In this document: one piece after another, positions 25,966 to 35,700 of the stretch | How the letters are laid out: each line of letters begins with the position of its first letter | Position numbering within the stretch: position 1 is the stretch's first letter | From: Arthrobacter sp. PM3 | GTDB taxonomy: Bacteria > Actinomycetota > Actinomycetes > Actinomycetales > Micrococcaceae | NCBI RefSeq assembly: GCF_003352915.1 | Contig: NZ_CP022314.1 | Span: 3,886,215-3,950,214 of the forward strand | Length of the DNA stretch: 64,000 nt | Direction: 5' to 3' | The notes under the pieces: generated by a model | The model's database searches: none | Seen by the model: only the letters and a program-made list of their open reading frames with translations | Told to the model about the DNA's origin: nothing | Position numbers and translations under genes: made by a program

Positions 25966-27310
25966 GGCTCTTCGTGGTTGGTGGGGAATTGATTCCGTGT
26001 CGTAGCTAAAAAAGGGGCCCGTGGCCCTGCTGGGATAAGTGTGTCTAAGCATTCAACCAGGAACAGGCCCTGAGCCTTGAATGAGCCTACCGGGCAGCCG
26101 ACGCTGCCACCAGCATCTTCAACCTGCCCGACTACACCGTCATCTCCGCCACCGTCCTGGACGATGGCCGGCGCCAGGCCATCGTTGAAACCGACAAGCC
26201 ACTGGGGTGCCCCAGCTGCGGTGTTGTCGCGACGCGGCGGACGGAACGGCGCTTCCATCGGATCCGCGGCATCCCTGTCGCCGGCGCCGTGGAGGTGCTC
26301 TGGTCCAAGTACCGCTGGTACTGCGAGGAACCGACCTGCCCGCGGCTCTCGCTCTCTGAATCCACCGCCCAAGTCCCGCGCCGTGCCCGTTCCACCGGAC
26401 GACTCCGGGACCACGTCGTTGATGCCATCATCAGTTCCAGCCGCGCCGTCTCCGAGACCGCCGCTGCATTCGCGGTGTCCTGGTGGATGGTCCGTGCCGC
26501 GCTGACCGAAGCTTGCCTTCTCACCCTGCCGGACGTGGATAAGCTCAGGCCGCGGATGCTGGGACCTGGACACCGGGCAGGTCCTGGGCGTGGTCGACGG
26601 CCGGGACCACAGGGGCGTCGGGGACTGGCTCTTCGCCGGGCCGCTTCAGTGGCGCCTGGGCGTGCAGGTCGTCGCAATCGACCCGTCAGCGGCGTTCCGG
26701 AAGGCCTTGAGGATGTGGCTTCCCCGCACCGCTGTCGCAGTCGATCATTTCCACCTGGTTTCCCTGTACAACCAGGCCATGACAGAGACCAGGCAGAACT
26801 TGTCCCAGCAGGTCAAAGGACGCCGCGGCCGTGGCGTCGACAAGGCTTGGGCGCACCGGATGCCGCTGTTGCGGGCCGGCGACAAGCTCTCCTGTACTGC
26901 AGCCCACCGGCTGGCGGAGGTCTTCGCCGACGACGACGCCACCGGCAAGCTGCAGGCCGTGTGGAAGGTCAAGGAGCATCTCAGGGCGCTGGTGCGCAGC
27001 GACTCCCTGGCCGATGCAGCCGCCACGAAAAAGGAACTCAAGATCCTGGTTCAGGACGCCGGACGGCCGGAGACGAACAAGCTCTACCGCACGGCCTGCA
27101 GATGGTGGAACAGATCGAAGTCCTCATCGTCACCGGTGTCACGACCGGCAAGGTCGAGGCAAACAACACCGGCATCAAGTACATCAAACGCACCGCCCGC
27201 GGCTACCGGAACCCGGCAATTACAAATCGATTATTCACATGAGAAGTGCCACCCGGATGGCGGCATGACACTCATCAGGGAATCCCGATCCCCATGAACC
27301 TCGAAGAGCC
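25966..27310 (+). mobile_element. ISL3-family insertion sequence, inactivated, nested in an older copy
   Basis: The ends are inverted: the element starts with GGCTCTTCG at 25966, and the right end finishes with CGAAGAGCC at 27310; 21 of the outer 24 positions match. Length about 1.35 kb fits ISL3. Sequences of an older ISL3-like transposase lie on both sides, so this copy inserted into a relative. I see no exact 8-base target duplication, and about 60 bases of the older copy seem lost at the junction. Confidence 0.85.
26077..27268 (+). pseudogene. ISL3 transposase with several frameshifts
   Basis: Assembled across frames, the product has the N-terminal zinc-ribbon region (GCPSCGVVATRRTERRFHRI, YCEEPTCPRLS), the helix-turn-helix (VSETAAAFAVSWWMVRAALT), a catalytic start (GVVDGRDHRG, DPSAAFRKAL, VAVDHFHLVSLYNQA) and the C-terminal VEANNTGIKYIKRTARGYRN. 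Frame changes occur near 26095, 26563, 27110 and 27220, each explained by a single-base change, mostly in C or G runs. The final codons before TGA at 27266-27268 encode SIIHMRSATRMAA. The transposase should be inactive. Confidence 0.88.
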
Positions 27311-27425
27311 CGTTTGTATTGCGTGTATTGCGTGGAGCCGGCGCGCGAGAGGCTTTCGTTCGTTGAATGTACGACCCAGGTGCCGTGGCGTGCCATGTCC
27401 ACTGGCCGCCAAATGCAAGATCTCA
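27311..27425 (+). mobile_element. older ISL3-like remnant, right part
   Basis: The plus strand reads LYCVYCVEPARERLSFVECT and TQVPWRAMSTGR, aligned with RWYCEEPTCPRLSLSESTAQ and QVPRRARSTGR of the inserted ISL3 transposase. It continues the remnant at 25870-25965. It fades about 30 bases before the stop of the adjoining minus-strand glycosyltransferase. Confidence 0.75.
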
Positions 27426-27455
27426 CAACTCAGCCCTAATCGTAATTCGCGGCGA

Positions 27456-29603
27456 CTACGAACGGCGCATCTCTCCTGTGCGGCGAGCATCAAAACTTGA
27501 CTTCCACGGATCAACGCTCCGCTGGTCTTGCAAGCGAATGGCGTTGGGAAAATTGACCTCGCTGCTGGAAAGATGCACCTGGCGCGCCTCTTTAGGCTTA
27601 CAGGAATCGTAAAAGTCATCAGTCCCAACCAGCGCAGAACCGCAAGCTGCCCATCTACTCCTAATCTGCCTAGCAGCAGCCTCCGTGAACCCCGGTGGCG
27701 GCTGCAAGCCGACCCACTGATCGGTCTTGCCTCGGAGGAAGTATTCTGAGGTCGCATTCCATGTATGCCCGCTGTCACGTTTGTTGAAAAGAAAATTCAG
27801 GGGGTTACCCTGATAAACCGAGCCTCCGGCTGCCGCGATTGCATTGGTCAACGCAGTGTCAATTCCCCTACTAACCGTTGCCCAATTGCCAACCGACCGA
27901 AGATCGTCCCGGGCAAGGAGTATCGTGGGCCCGCCCGGATGACCGCCGTATCTATACGACTGTGTCAAAGCACGCCGGACAGTAATATCTGCCCCCGAGA
28001 GGTAGATGAACCGGACGCCGCTACCAACCAAGATCGCCCGCGAATACTCGTGTGCGTGAAGCAAGTCTTCCAAGTGGTGCTCGCCGTACCAATCGTCATC
28101 GTCCATCTTTGCAATGAGCGAACCGTCGGCCATCTCTGTCATGGTGTTCATAAGGTCTCCAAAAACAGAATCCGCGGCAGTTTCATGGACCAGTGCCGAC
28201 ATAGAAGAGAGTTCATTTCGGTCCTGCACCGAAATGTCCCGCAAAGTGAATCCATGGAAGCCAAAAATCGGCTGAATAGACTTCCAGCTCTGTCGGCGGA
28301 GTTGCTCAATGGCGTTAGAAATGAATTCAGGACGCTTGGACGGAATCAGGACACTGATCGTTGGCCGCGCATTGTGCCTCGTTCCATGCCCCGCAGCATT
28401 CAATAACAGGCTCAGGACGTTCCTATTGCCATGTCCCCGGTACGCCGCCCTATGAGCTGAAGCGACGAACGCCTCCCTCGAAAGCCGGTCTTCAAAGAGA
28501 CTTTCAGTTGCCTCGCTGTAAACCTCACGAAGTGAGTTCGACAAGTAACGCGCGGTAAGAGGATCCAGATTATGAGGAACTACTGGAACTCCAGCTGCTG
28601 CAGCATCAATCAGGAATGACGCGCGTTGCGCCGGACCCACGTGGGAGTCAGGATAGTCATTGACGAAGGCAAAGGTGCGGAGTGCGCCAACCAACCTCTC
28701 GCTGAGCCGCCCGTCGTCCAAATGGCCTAGGATAACTGAATTTGTGTCCGCAACAAGCCTTTGGCCCGTGTGACCTGATCGCCTGGTACTGCAACTACCC
28801 GATGAAGGAAAAGAGTCAAACCCGACAGGGTTTATCAATTCGGTATCCACCGGAGGAATGGACAATCTGCTATCAGAATCAGCTGCAAATCCACTGCACT
28901 CACCCATTGGTGCAGCGGTAGCGATTCTTTTCCAGGTATCCCCGGCGGTCTCCCTAATTCGGATGACCGGCGGATGGTCCAGCGGCAGAGGCTCGACGAC
29001 TTCCGCAGTAATAAGGAGGTCAACTTCCGGCTTAGGACCGGGATTGTTACCAACCTCTTTTGGATACAACGTCGAAGCCTGAAGATACTTCGCCATTGAG
29101 TCCCCGAAGCTCCAGCCGGAATCCAAATTTGGCGCCAAACCAATACGGAGCGACGGGGTAACTCGTCGATGCGTCGTTAGCCCACCGCCGAGGCACGCTG
29201 CAATGACTCTCTTGAGCGGCACCTGCCGATCCAGTTTCACATAGATCTCAGTATGCCCAATGGGAGTACGCCCAAATTTGCGCCTGGACTCCAGCGCGTA
29301 GCGACCGTTCACGATCCCAGGTGGAGTCGACAAGAGATTGCCAGGAACCCGTCCCGCGATGAAAATCCTCAGGGCCTTGGTACTTCCAAATGAATCCGCA
29401 GTCAATTGTAGTTTCTTAAGATCCGCAACTGACGAAGCTACAATAACGATCTCGTTCATCACAGCACAAGACCAATATTCATCCACGGTCAAGGGCACTG
29501 ACGCGCCATGTGTATGGATGGAAAACGCAGAGTCCGGCAGAACTGAGGTCAACTCCGAGTCTCGCCCCGCTTTACGGCAGTCAATCCGTAAGTTGTTGGT
29601 CAT
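27456..29603 (-). CDS. GT2 glycosyltransferase with large N-terminal extension
   Basis: A 715-residue protein. The GT2 domain lies at about residues 425-640: ISVLIPSKRPEFISNAIEQL, DGSLIAKMDDDDWYGEHHL (metal-binding DDDD), and a C-terminal SGHTWNATSEYFL then QWVGLQPPPGF. The N-terminal 400 residues form a separate domain with NPVGFDSFPSS and GVPVVPHNLDPLTARYLSN, resembling a GT-B-like half. The protein is collinear with the one at 40091-42043, so they are paralogues, but this copy is noticeably less GC-rich. GGGGAG upstream supports the start; the gene follows the GT at 29626 after 22 bases. The last residues are close to the ISL3 remnant and might be altered. Confidence 0.82.
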   Translation of the reverse strand: MTNNLRIDCRKAGRDSELTSVLPDSAFSIHTHGASVPLTVDEYWSCAVMNEIVIVASSVADLKKLQLTADSFGSTKALRIFIAGRVPGNLLSTPPGIVNGRYALESRRKFGRTPIGHTEIYVKLDRQVPLKRVIAACLGGGLTTHRRVTPSLRIGLAPNLDSGWSFGDSMAKYLQASTLYPKEVGNNPGPKPEVDLLITAEVVEPLPLDHPPVIRIRETAGDTWKRIATAAPMGECSGFAADSDSRLSIPPVDTELINPVGFDSFPSSGSCSTRRSGHTGQRLVADTNSVILGHLDDGRLSERLVGALRTFAFVNDYPDSHVGPAQRASFLIDAAAAGVPVVPHNLDPLTARYLSNSLREVYSEATESLFEDRLSREAFVASAHRAAYRGHGNRNVLSLLLNAAGHGTRHNARPTISVLIPSKRPEFISNAIEQLRRQSWKSIQPIFGFHGFTLRDISVQDRNELSSMSALVHETAADSVFGDLMNTMTEMADGSLIAKMDDDDWYGEHHLEDLLHAHEYSRAILVGSGVRFIYLSGADITVRRALTQSYRYGGHPGGPTILLARDDLRSVGNWATVSRGIDTALTNAIAAAGGSVYQGNPLNFLFNKRDSGHTWNATSEYFLRGKTDQWVGLQPPPGFTEAAARQIRSRWAACGSALVGTDDFYDSCKPKEARQVHLSSSEVNFPNAIRLQDQRSVDPWKSSFDARRTGEMRRS

Positions 29604-29625
29604 TCCTTGGCTCCCCGCAAGCCTC

Positions 29626-31023
29626 TCACGAGGCGACCACTTCCTCGAGAGGCCGGCTTATGCCGACCTCTTCACCAGATTTCCAAGATTCACCGAACAT
29701 CTCACGCACAAACTGACGGCTTTCATCTCCGGAGGAAACAGCGGAGGAGAAGCCGGCACGACTCAAGGCCCTTGTGCGCCAGAATTCCAGGGACACCCCA
29801 TCACTGTTCGCTACATAAGCAACGACGCCCTTCGGGTCGCGAAGTGCATTCCTAAGAATTTTGTCGACGCTGTCTACGGCCAGCTTGACTCCGGCAGCAA
29901 CCCTCAATGTAAACGGAGAGGGAAATCCGGCGCCCGGGCTTCCCGCGAGGACAGCAACTCGGGAATTTGCCGAATAGTACTCGACAAGTTCCAATGATGT
30001 CGTGGAGTCCTGAGAGAATATCTCAATACCGAGATCCGTAAACGACGACGCCAGCAAGTCGTCCGCGGTTGCTTGTATGGTTTCGAAGCTATCGTCAGGG
30101 AGGGAAATAATCTGCGCGCGAACCTTTGGAACCTGCCAGACCGCGTTGGCGAGGCGGGGCCGTGTGCGATCATGAGCGATGTAATTGGCCAGAAGACCTC
30201 GACGGTCTCGCTTAATCTTCTCCCCGCTAACGCTCATCGCCCGTAGACCCAAATGGTAGCCGTGGCAAGCCCGATCGGGGATTATTACACCGCCACCCTG
30301 GAACACGCGGAATCCAAATTCCGTATCCTCAATCCCGTGCACACGGAAATCCCGGAAGCCTCCGATGTAGTCGTAGAACCTGCGGCTCAGAGCCAAACCT
30401 GCACCGACTACAACATTCCAGAGGTCTTCTCGGTTCGCCTGGTTGTCGTTGGATCGCTTCAGAAAGTTGTCAATCCAGTCCTGCCCTTCCTGACCGAGGC
30501 GAGGAAAGAGCAACTCTTCGAGAGTCCCTGCCTGCGCGTGGGACTTCACATCATCCGCTGAGAGACCGACCGGATCGATGAAATCACGGAACCCCAGAAC
30601 AAGGGACTCTTCAAGCGCTGCTGGCCACTTCACGTAGTTGGCCACCATTGAGCGGCTGGCAATGATGTCCGAATCCATGAACATCAATATTTCGCCCTGC
30701 GCTCGATCGGCTCCTGCCGCACGAGCAGCCCCAGGTCCCTTCCCCTCCTCATGCCGGACGATGCGGTAGCTCTGGGGTACCCATTCCGGAAGGCGAAGCG
30801 CTGGGATTGACCCGTGGTCTACCACGATCACTTCCATTAGATCTGCAGGGTAATCTTGTCCCGCCAAGGCAGCCAGACAGATATCGAGCTGCTCTTGGCC
30901 AGTCTTTGCCGGGATGATTACGCTGACCTTGCTTCGTGGAACATCTATGCCCGATGGAAGTTCAAAGTCCTGCCACTGATTCCATCTAACCGTTTTCACG
31001 CCGAATCTCGCTCTTTTCTCCAA
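29626..31023 (-). CDS. GT2 (polypeptide GalNAc-transferase-like) glycosyltransferase with accessory domain
   Basis: Residues about 30-260 form a GT2 domain with VSVIIPAKTGQEQLDICLAA, VIVVDHGS, GPGAARAAGADRAQGEIL, the metal-binding MDSDI and a GT7C-type GIEDTEFGFRV closing motif. The C-terminal 150 residues (from about 310) are a separate alpha/beta domain ending in VSLEFWRTRALSRAG. That domain is homologous to the free-standing protein at 42048-42866 (ALELWRTDTLRE). The translational start is uncertain (TTG at 31023 or GTG at 30999). It is probably coupled to the coiled-coil gene upstream. Confidence 0.8.
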   Translation of the reverse strand: MEKRARFGVKTVRWNQWQDFELPSGIDVPRSKVSVIIPAKTGQEQLDICLAALAGQDYPADLMEVIVVDHGSIPALRLPEWVPQSYRIVRHEEGKGPGAARAAGADRAQGEILMFMDSDIIASRSMVANYVKWPAALEESLVLGFRDFIDPVGLSADDVKSHAQAGTLEELLFPRLGQEGQDWIDNFLKRSNDNQANREDLWNVVVGAGLALSRRFYDYIGGFRDFRVHGIEDTEFGFRVFQGGGVIIPDRACHGYHLGLRAMSVSGEKIKRDRRGLLANYIAHDRTRPRLANAVWQVPKVRAQIISLPDDSFETIQATADDLLASSFTDLGIEIFSQDSTTSLELVEYYSANSRVAVLAGSPGAGFPSPFTLRVAAGVKLAVDSVDKILRNALRDPKGVVAYVANSDGVSLEFWRTRALSRAGFSSAVSSGDESRQFVREMFGESWKSGEEVGISRPLEEVVAS

Positions 31024-31057
31024 CTCAACACCATTTATCCAGCGCTATGAACCAAAC

Positions 31058-31693
31058 TCATGGGGCTGTTTGCAACAACCGTTCCGCCAAAATGTTGAGC
31101 TCTTCCCGCTGAATGGCGAGGGCCGAGAGAATTATATTCCTCATGTCTTCAATTTCGGTTTCGCGCCGCGCATCGAGACTTAGGCCTTGTGCCTCAAATG
31201 CCACCTCGAGCCATTTGGTGAGGCGGCTAGAATCGGTGTTGAAATATTTCTTCAGCGTCTCTTCGGTTATAGCCTCTGGAATGGAGGCCACCGCAGCCAG
31301 CAAATCATTCAAGGCAGCATGCTGTTGGCGATTTTCGGTGTTTGCCTTCGCCAACGATTGCGAAAGCCTATCGTAACGGAATTTAGCCCTGCTTTCAACG
31401 CGGACCGCATAATCATGGGATCCAATTGCTTTTCGCTTAACCTCGCGCACTTCACGGCTTAGAGCAGAAGCGCTGGCACTCGTTCGGATTCTGACGTCCA
31501 ATCCGACGATGAGTACCAAGGCTCCTGCGCCAGCTGCCGCAACTGCAGCGGCGATCGGGGAGCCAATGGCTAACGAGATGATGGCTCCTGCGGCGAGGAA
31601 AAAATAGACGGCTAATACTGTAGAGCTGAAGCGATTCCTAAACATCGAAATTATCGAACCTCTGCGCTTCTTTTGTTCCCCTGTATTTGTCAC
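31058..31693 (-). CDS. two-TM membrane protein with coiled coil, paralogue in plan of 6601-7152
   Basis: A basic N-terminus, two hydrophobic spans (STVLAVYFFLAAGAIISLAI and AAAVAAAGAGALVLIVGLDV) and a long helical region with heptads (ALSREVREVKRKAIGSHDYA, RLSQSLAKANTENRQQHAAL). No enzyme motif. GTG start overlaps the stop of the small frame upstream by four bases (GTGA). Like its counterpart it is directly upstream of a glycosyltransferase, suggesting a conserved pairing; function unknown. Confidence 0.7.
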   Translation of the reverse strand: MTNTGEQKKRRGSIISMFRNRFSSTVLAVYFFLAAGAIISLAIGSPIAAAVAAAGAGALVLIVGLDVRIRTSASASALSREVREVKRKAIGSHDYAVRVESRAKFRYDRLSQSLAKANTENRQQHAALNDLLAAVASIPEAITEETLKKYFNTDSSRLTKWLEVAFEAQGLSLDARRETEIEDMRNIILSALAIQREELNILAERLLQTAP

Positions 31694-31899
31694 ACTTTCA
31701 GCCCTCTCGCTTGATCTGTCCAGTTATCGAATTCTTTTTCACGTGGTTTCGAAAATATCAGCGTGGCAAACCGGTCATACAGCCTGCGGTCCCAGATCTC
31801 GCCTCTTGAGACCTCCGACGGCGCGAACCACATCCGGCGCCTATGCACCCTCGGCAGTCGCTTCAACAGTTCTTTCACCGAAAACCGTTCTGAAAGCAC
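31690..31899 (-). CDS. small basic protein of unknown function
   Basis: A 69-residue frame (VKELLKRLPRVHRRRMWFAP, then DRRLYDRFATLIFSKPREKE) fits between the hydrolase stop, 13 bases upstream, and the coiled-coil gene, with which it overlaps as GTGA. The spacing on both sides is operon-like, and the sequence has believable amphipathic character, so I take it as real. GTG start without a strong ribosome binding site. I do not recognise it. Confidence 0.5.
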   Translation of the reverse strand: MLSERFSVKELLKRLPRVHRRRMWFAPSEVSRGEIWDRRLYDRFATLIFSKPREKEFDNWTDQARGLKV

Positions 31900-31912
31900 T
31901 CAGACAGTGGCC

Positions 31913-32737
31913 CTACTTCAAGTGAGCCAGTATCTCGTCAAAGGTCTCTTGGTTTTCGGCCCCGGCATGACCGGATTCATCTGAGAATTCGCAGATCGTG
32001 AGCTTATCCGCGTGGACCGAGGACTCAATGTATTTTCTAAAGGGCATGTAGTGGTTCTCGAAGTGGTCAGTGTCCTGCAGGTTCTGAGCCAGGAAGATAC
32101 TGCGGGCTCCCGCTGTCACATCGGGATCAAGGGCCGTGAACTTATATGCCTGGTCCTGCGGGACGCTCCCCAGATTATCCGCGCCATAGCAGACCTTGGA
32201 CATGCGGTTGGTCCACTTGACGGGATACTTCCACAAGTCCGTCTGCGGGTTGATCGCGATCACCTGGAGACCCTGGTAGTAGCGGGCGAAGCGGAGAGCT
32301 GCGAATCCGCCGCCGCTGGATCCATAGGAGAAGACCTGATCTTCACCAGCGCCCACAGTCTTCGCTACCGAGGCCACGATCTCGGCTATGTGCGCCAGGT
32401 AGTCGCCCCGGCTGTTGCCGGCGTACCAGGCGAGTCCGAGATTGTTGTGGTGGTAGAGCGCCGGGTCTGAGAAGTAAAGGCAACTGGCCTGGAACTTGGA
32501 GGCCCAGCTCCAGCGCTGGAAGACGGGCGGTTCGAACGTGGTACGTCGGGCGTCTCCCGAGAAGAACACGATGAGGCGTCCCGTCTCAGGTTTGGGGTCG
32601 AAGATGAAGTCGAACTGCTCACCCTCGAAGTGCTCTGTGTAGAGGCCCCGCTCCTGGACGTCGAGATCTGCCGGGCCCGCCCAGTTATGGCGCGGGACGC
32701 TGTCCAGATGCTTGATTGATGTCTTCTTAGCTTTCAT
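31913..32737 (-). CDS. serine alpha/beta-hydrolase, paralogue 2 of 3
   Basis: The 274-residue protein repeats the triad of its paralogues: Ser141 in GSSGGG, Asp222 in QNLQD followed by TDHFENHYMPF, and His257 in ESGHAG; it also has LAWYAGN near residue 102. No signal peptide. The ATG lies within the last codons of the 1364-residue glycosyltransferase gene (11-base overlap), a clear coupling that ties the hydrolase to glycan assembly. Probable esterase or O-acyltransferase; the substrate cannot be told. Confidence 0.78.
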   Translation of the reverse strand: MKAKKTSIKHLDSVPRHNWAGPADLDVQERGLYTEHFEGEQFDFIFDPKPETGRLIVFFSGDARRTTFEPPVFQRWSWASKFQASCLYFSDPALYHHNNLGLAWYAGNSRGDYLAHIAEIVASVAKTVGAGEDQVFSYGSSGGGFAALRFARYYQGLQVIAINPQTDLWKYPVKWTNRMSKVCYGADNLGSVPQDQAYKFTALDPDVTAGARSIFLAQNLQDTDHFENHYMPFRKYIESSVHADKLTICEFSDESGHAGAENQETFDEILAHLK

Positions 32738-35700
32738 TCTTCTCGACTTCCACGCCTAGACCGGACAAGCGCCTCAGATAGGCCTCCGGAGTACATTCCT
32801 GCTCGATAAAACGGACCGCGCGCTGCTGCTGTTGCGCATAGCGCTGCGAATCCCACAACTCGTTGATGACATCCTTGACCTGGTCCGGTTCAGCGTAAAC
32901 CGCTGCATCTTTGAACACCGGTTCAAAGTGGCGTGGCAGAACACAGACCACCCCGTAGCTCATGGCTTCGAGGATGGCCATGCCGAAGGCTTCAAGCCAC
33001 CCGTCACTGTGGAAGTAGACAAAGAAGTCGATCTTCTCCGACAGGTACTCTTCAACACTGATCTCATTGAAGACGAAGATCTCCCACGAGGGCGGATTCC
33101 GCGGGAGGAAGCCCTTCCGCACAGGCACCTTGGCCCCGCCGAGTATGCAGACATCCGCAGAGCCGTCGGCCGGATAGACCTGCTTGAAGACCTGTCGGTC
33201 GGAAGGCCATTTTGCAGCGTCATCACGCGCATGCCGGCCAATGGTCGGCCGGCCGGCCCGGTACCGGTTGTGGCTCGCCTGCTCTTTGAGCTCGATGATG
33301 CCCTTCCAAGAGAAGCTTGTAAGGTCCGACACCGGCATGAGTGGCGCGATCATGGCGCCGATCTGCTCACTCTGCGGAGCCCAGAGCGGCCGCACGCCGA
33401 AAAGCACCTCGACGTTGCGGGTGACAACGCCGATGTCATAGCTGCGCCGTTCGCCGCTGGGTTCGAACGGCGGGTGATTAGAGACGATGACCGCCCTCTT
33501 GGGCTTCACCTTGGACGGGACGTCCGGAGCAACCTGCAGCGCGGTGGGCCACCGCACAACGAGAAGGTCAGTCTCTGCTGCGCTGTCCAGGGACAGCCGG
33601 TCCACCTGGCCAGTCAGCACGAGGTCATCGATCTTGCGGCTGAACTGCCGCTTGGAGGCCGATGGGATCAGGCCGTTCTGGATCGGGATCACGCCGACCC
33701 GGAGGCCTGCGTTCAGACAGACCGAGATCTCGTTGAACAGTGATGTGGAGTTGCCGGCGAGGAAGCCGAACTCCGAGGCGAAGACCACGTCATACTGGGC
33801 GGGCCCTTCCGGGCGAGCTCCCGGCAGGTAAGCGGCCGGGGCGACAAAGCGCCGCTCTTCCATCGACTTCGGCATATAGGGTGATTCACCGGAATCCCGA
33901 ATCTCACGATGCCAGCTCTTGTAGCCACGAAGGTAGGCCCGGCGTTCCGGAGCGAGGTAGCCCACACCCATGTCATCACGAGTTAGGTTTGCACCGTCCA
34001 TGAGGGCGAAGGCCAGCGGCGCCGCGGTTATCGGTTCCACGGTGATGCCGTAGTAGTTCTCGATGCGGCTCTTGAACTCCGAGTCCCCGGATTTACGGAC
34101 CGTGTCCCAGTAGCCGAGGTCTTTCAGCACTGGATCGCGGCGGAACATCAATGACGCCATGGACGGGTACACCACCCGCCCCGTGGCGGAGCGCAGCACG
34201 AAAGTTAGTTGCTCGTCCACGCGGACCCAGTTGGTCATGTTCGCCACGCGGTCGGGGGCTGCCAGGAAGTCGCGAACCTGCAGCTCGATCTGCTGCGGGT
34301 GGTGCCAATCGTCCTTGTCCGCCACAGTGATCAGGTCGCCGTTGGCCAGGTCGAGTGCGTCGTTGCGCACGGAGTAGGAGCCACGGTTCGCCTCATTGAG
34401 CACCAGACGAATGCGGGGGTCACGGGCGGCCAGGTCCTGCAGCTGTTGCCGGTACGGAGTGGGGCGGCCGTCGGCGTCCTGCTCGGGTGAGCAGTCGTCG
34501 ATCATGATGATCTCGAGCTTGCGCCAGGTCTGCCGCAGGAGCGAGTCCACCGCGGTGTTGGTTGCGGCGCTGGGCTCGTAAATTGGCATGATGACGGTCA
34601 CCAGGGGGGCGTCCGGGTCCTCAGCCGCTGGGGGCAGGTCCGTGGTGACGTTGTAGAAGCTGACGCGGTCCTCCTGCAGCGCGATCGGGGCCGCCCCGCC
34701 TTCTTTGAGCAGCTCGTTCAAGCCGGCCAGCCAGGCGTCGGCGTTACCGGGCTCCCCGGTCACGTGGGGATTCACCGCGTTGAGCGCCAACAGATTTTGC
34801 GAGTAGTCGTGCTGGATGTCGGGATCTTCTTCTGTGAGCACCCTGGCGGATCCCGCGAATTCACGGCGCCACCTGAGGAGGTCCCCATAAAAAGCGCGGT
34901 CGACGCCGGTGATGGCCTCCAGGCCCCGCCATTCTTGGAGCATGGAGTACAGGGTCAGCGCATCCAGCTGGTCCGTCTCATCCCGGGGAGCCGCATAGAG
35001 GAATCGGGCCATGGAGAGCACGCCGGATTTCCAATGCTCCTCCCGCAACATCCCGGCAGCCGACTCCCGGAAGAGCTGCGCGCGATAGGACTCGAGAACC
35101 CCATGGAGCTGGCCAAAGTCATAACGGCCTTTGGAGGCAGCGTAGGCGAGGACATCGCGGGCTCCGCCATTGCGATTACGGATTGCGTTAGCCGTGAACC
35201 ACTGGAGCCGGCCCGGATTGACGCGAAGCTCTTCAACCCAGTACCAGATCGCCCCTCGCGCAGGCTCCAGCACAGCCCCGGCACTCTGCTTCCGGGAGAA
35301 GATGGCCGCTTCGAGCTCTTCCAGGCTGATGTCCGCCTGGGCAATTTGGTACGTACCAAGGAAAGACTCAACAAAGTCCCGGCGGCCAGCCCGCCTTGCA
35401 TTGCCCAGAAGCGCAGTTGCGTAGGCCGAGGATGACGCCTGCAGCGCCTGAGCCAACAAGAAACTGTCGGTTGCCAGGAAGGCGCGGTCCTCCCAGAGGA
35501 CCCGCTCCCCCTGCGGGTGGACGGCAACGAGACGCAGATGGGCAGTACGGGACTCAAGAACTGAGGACGGCAGCGCCAGCGCGTATCCGGCTCGGCGGAT
35601 GCCATACTGCAGTCTGGCGTCCTTGTTCTTCAAGACAGCCGAGGACCGGTTGAGGTCCGTCTCTTCCGTCTCCGTTACTTCACGCAGGACGAGCTCCACA

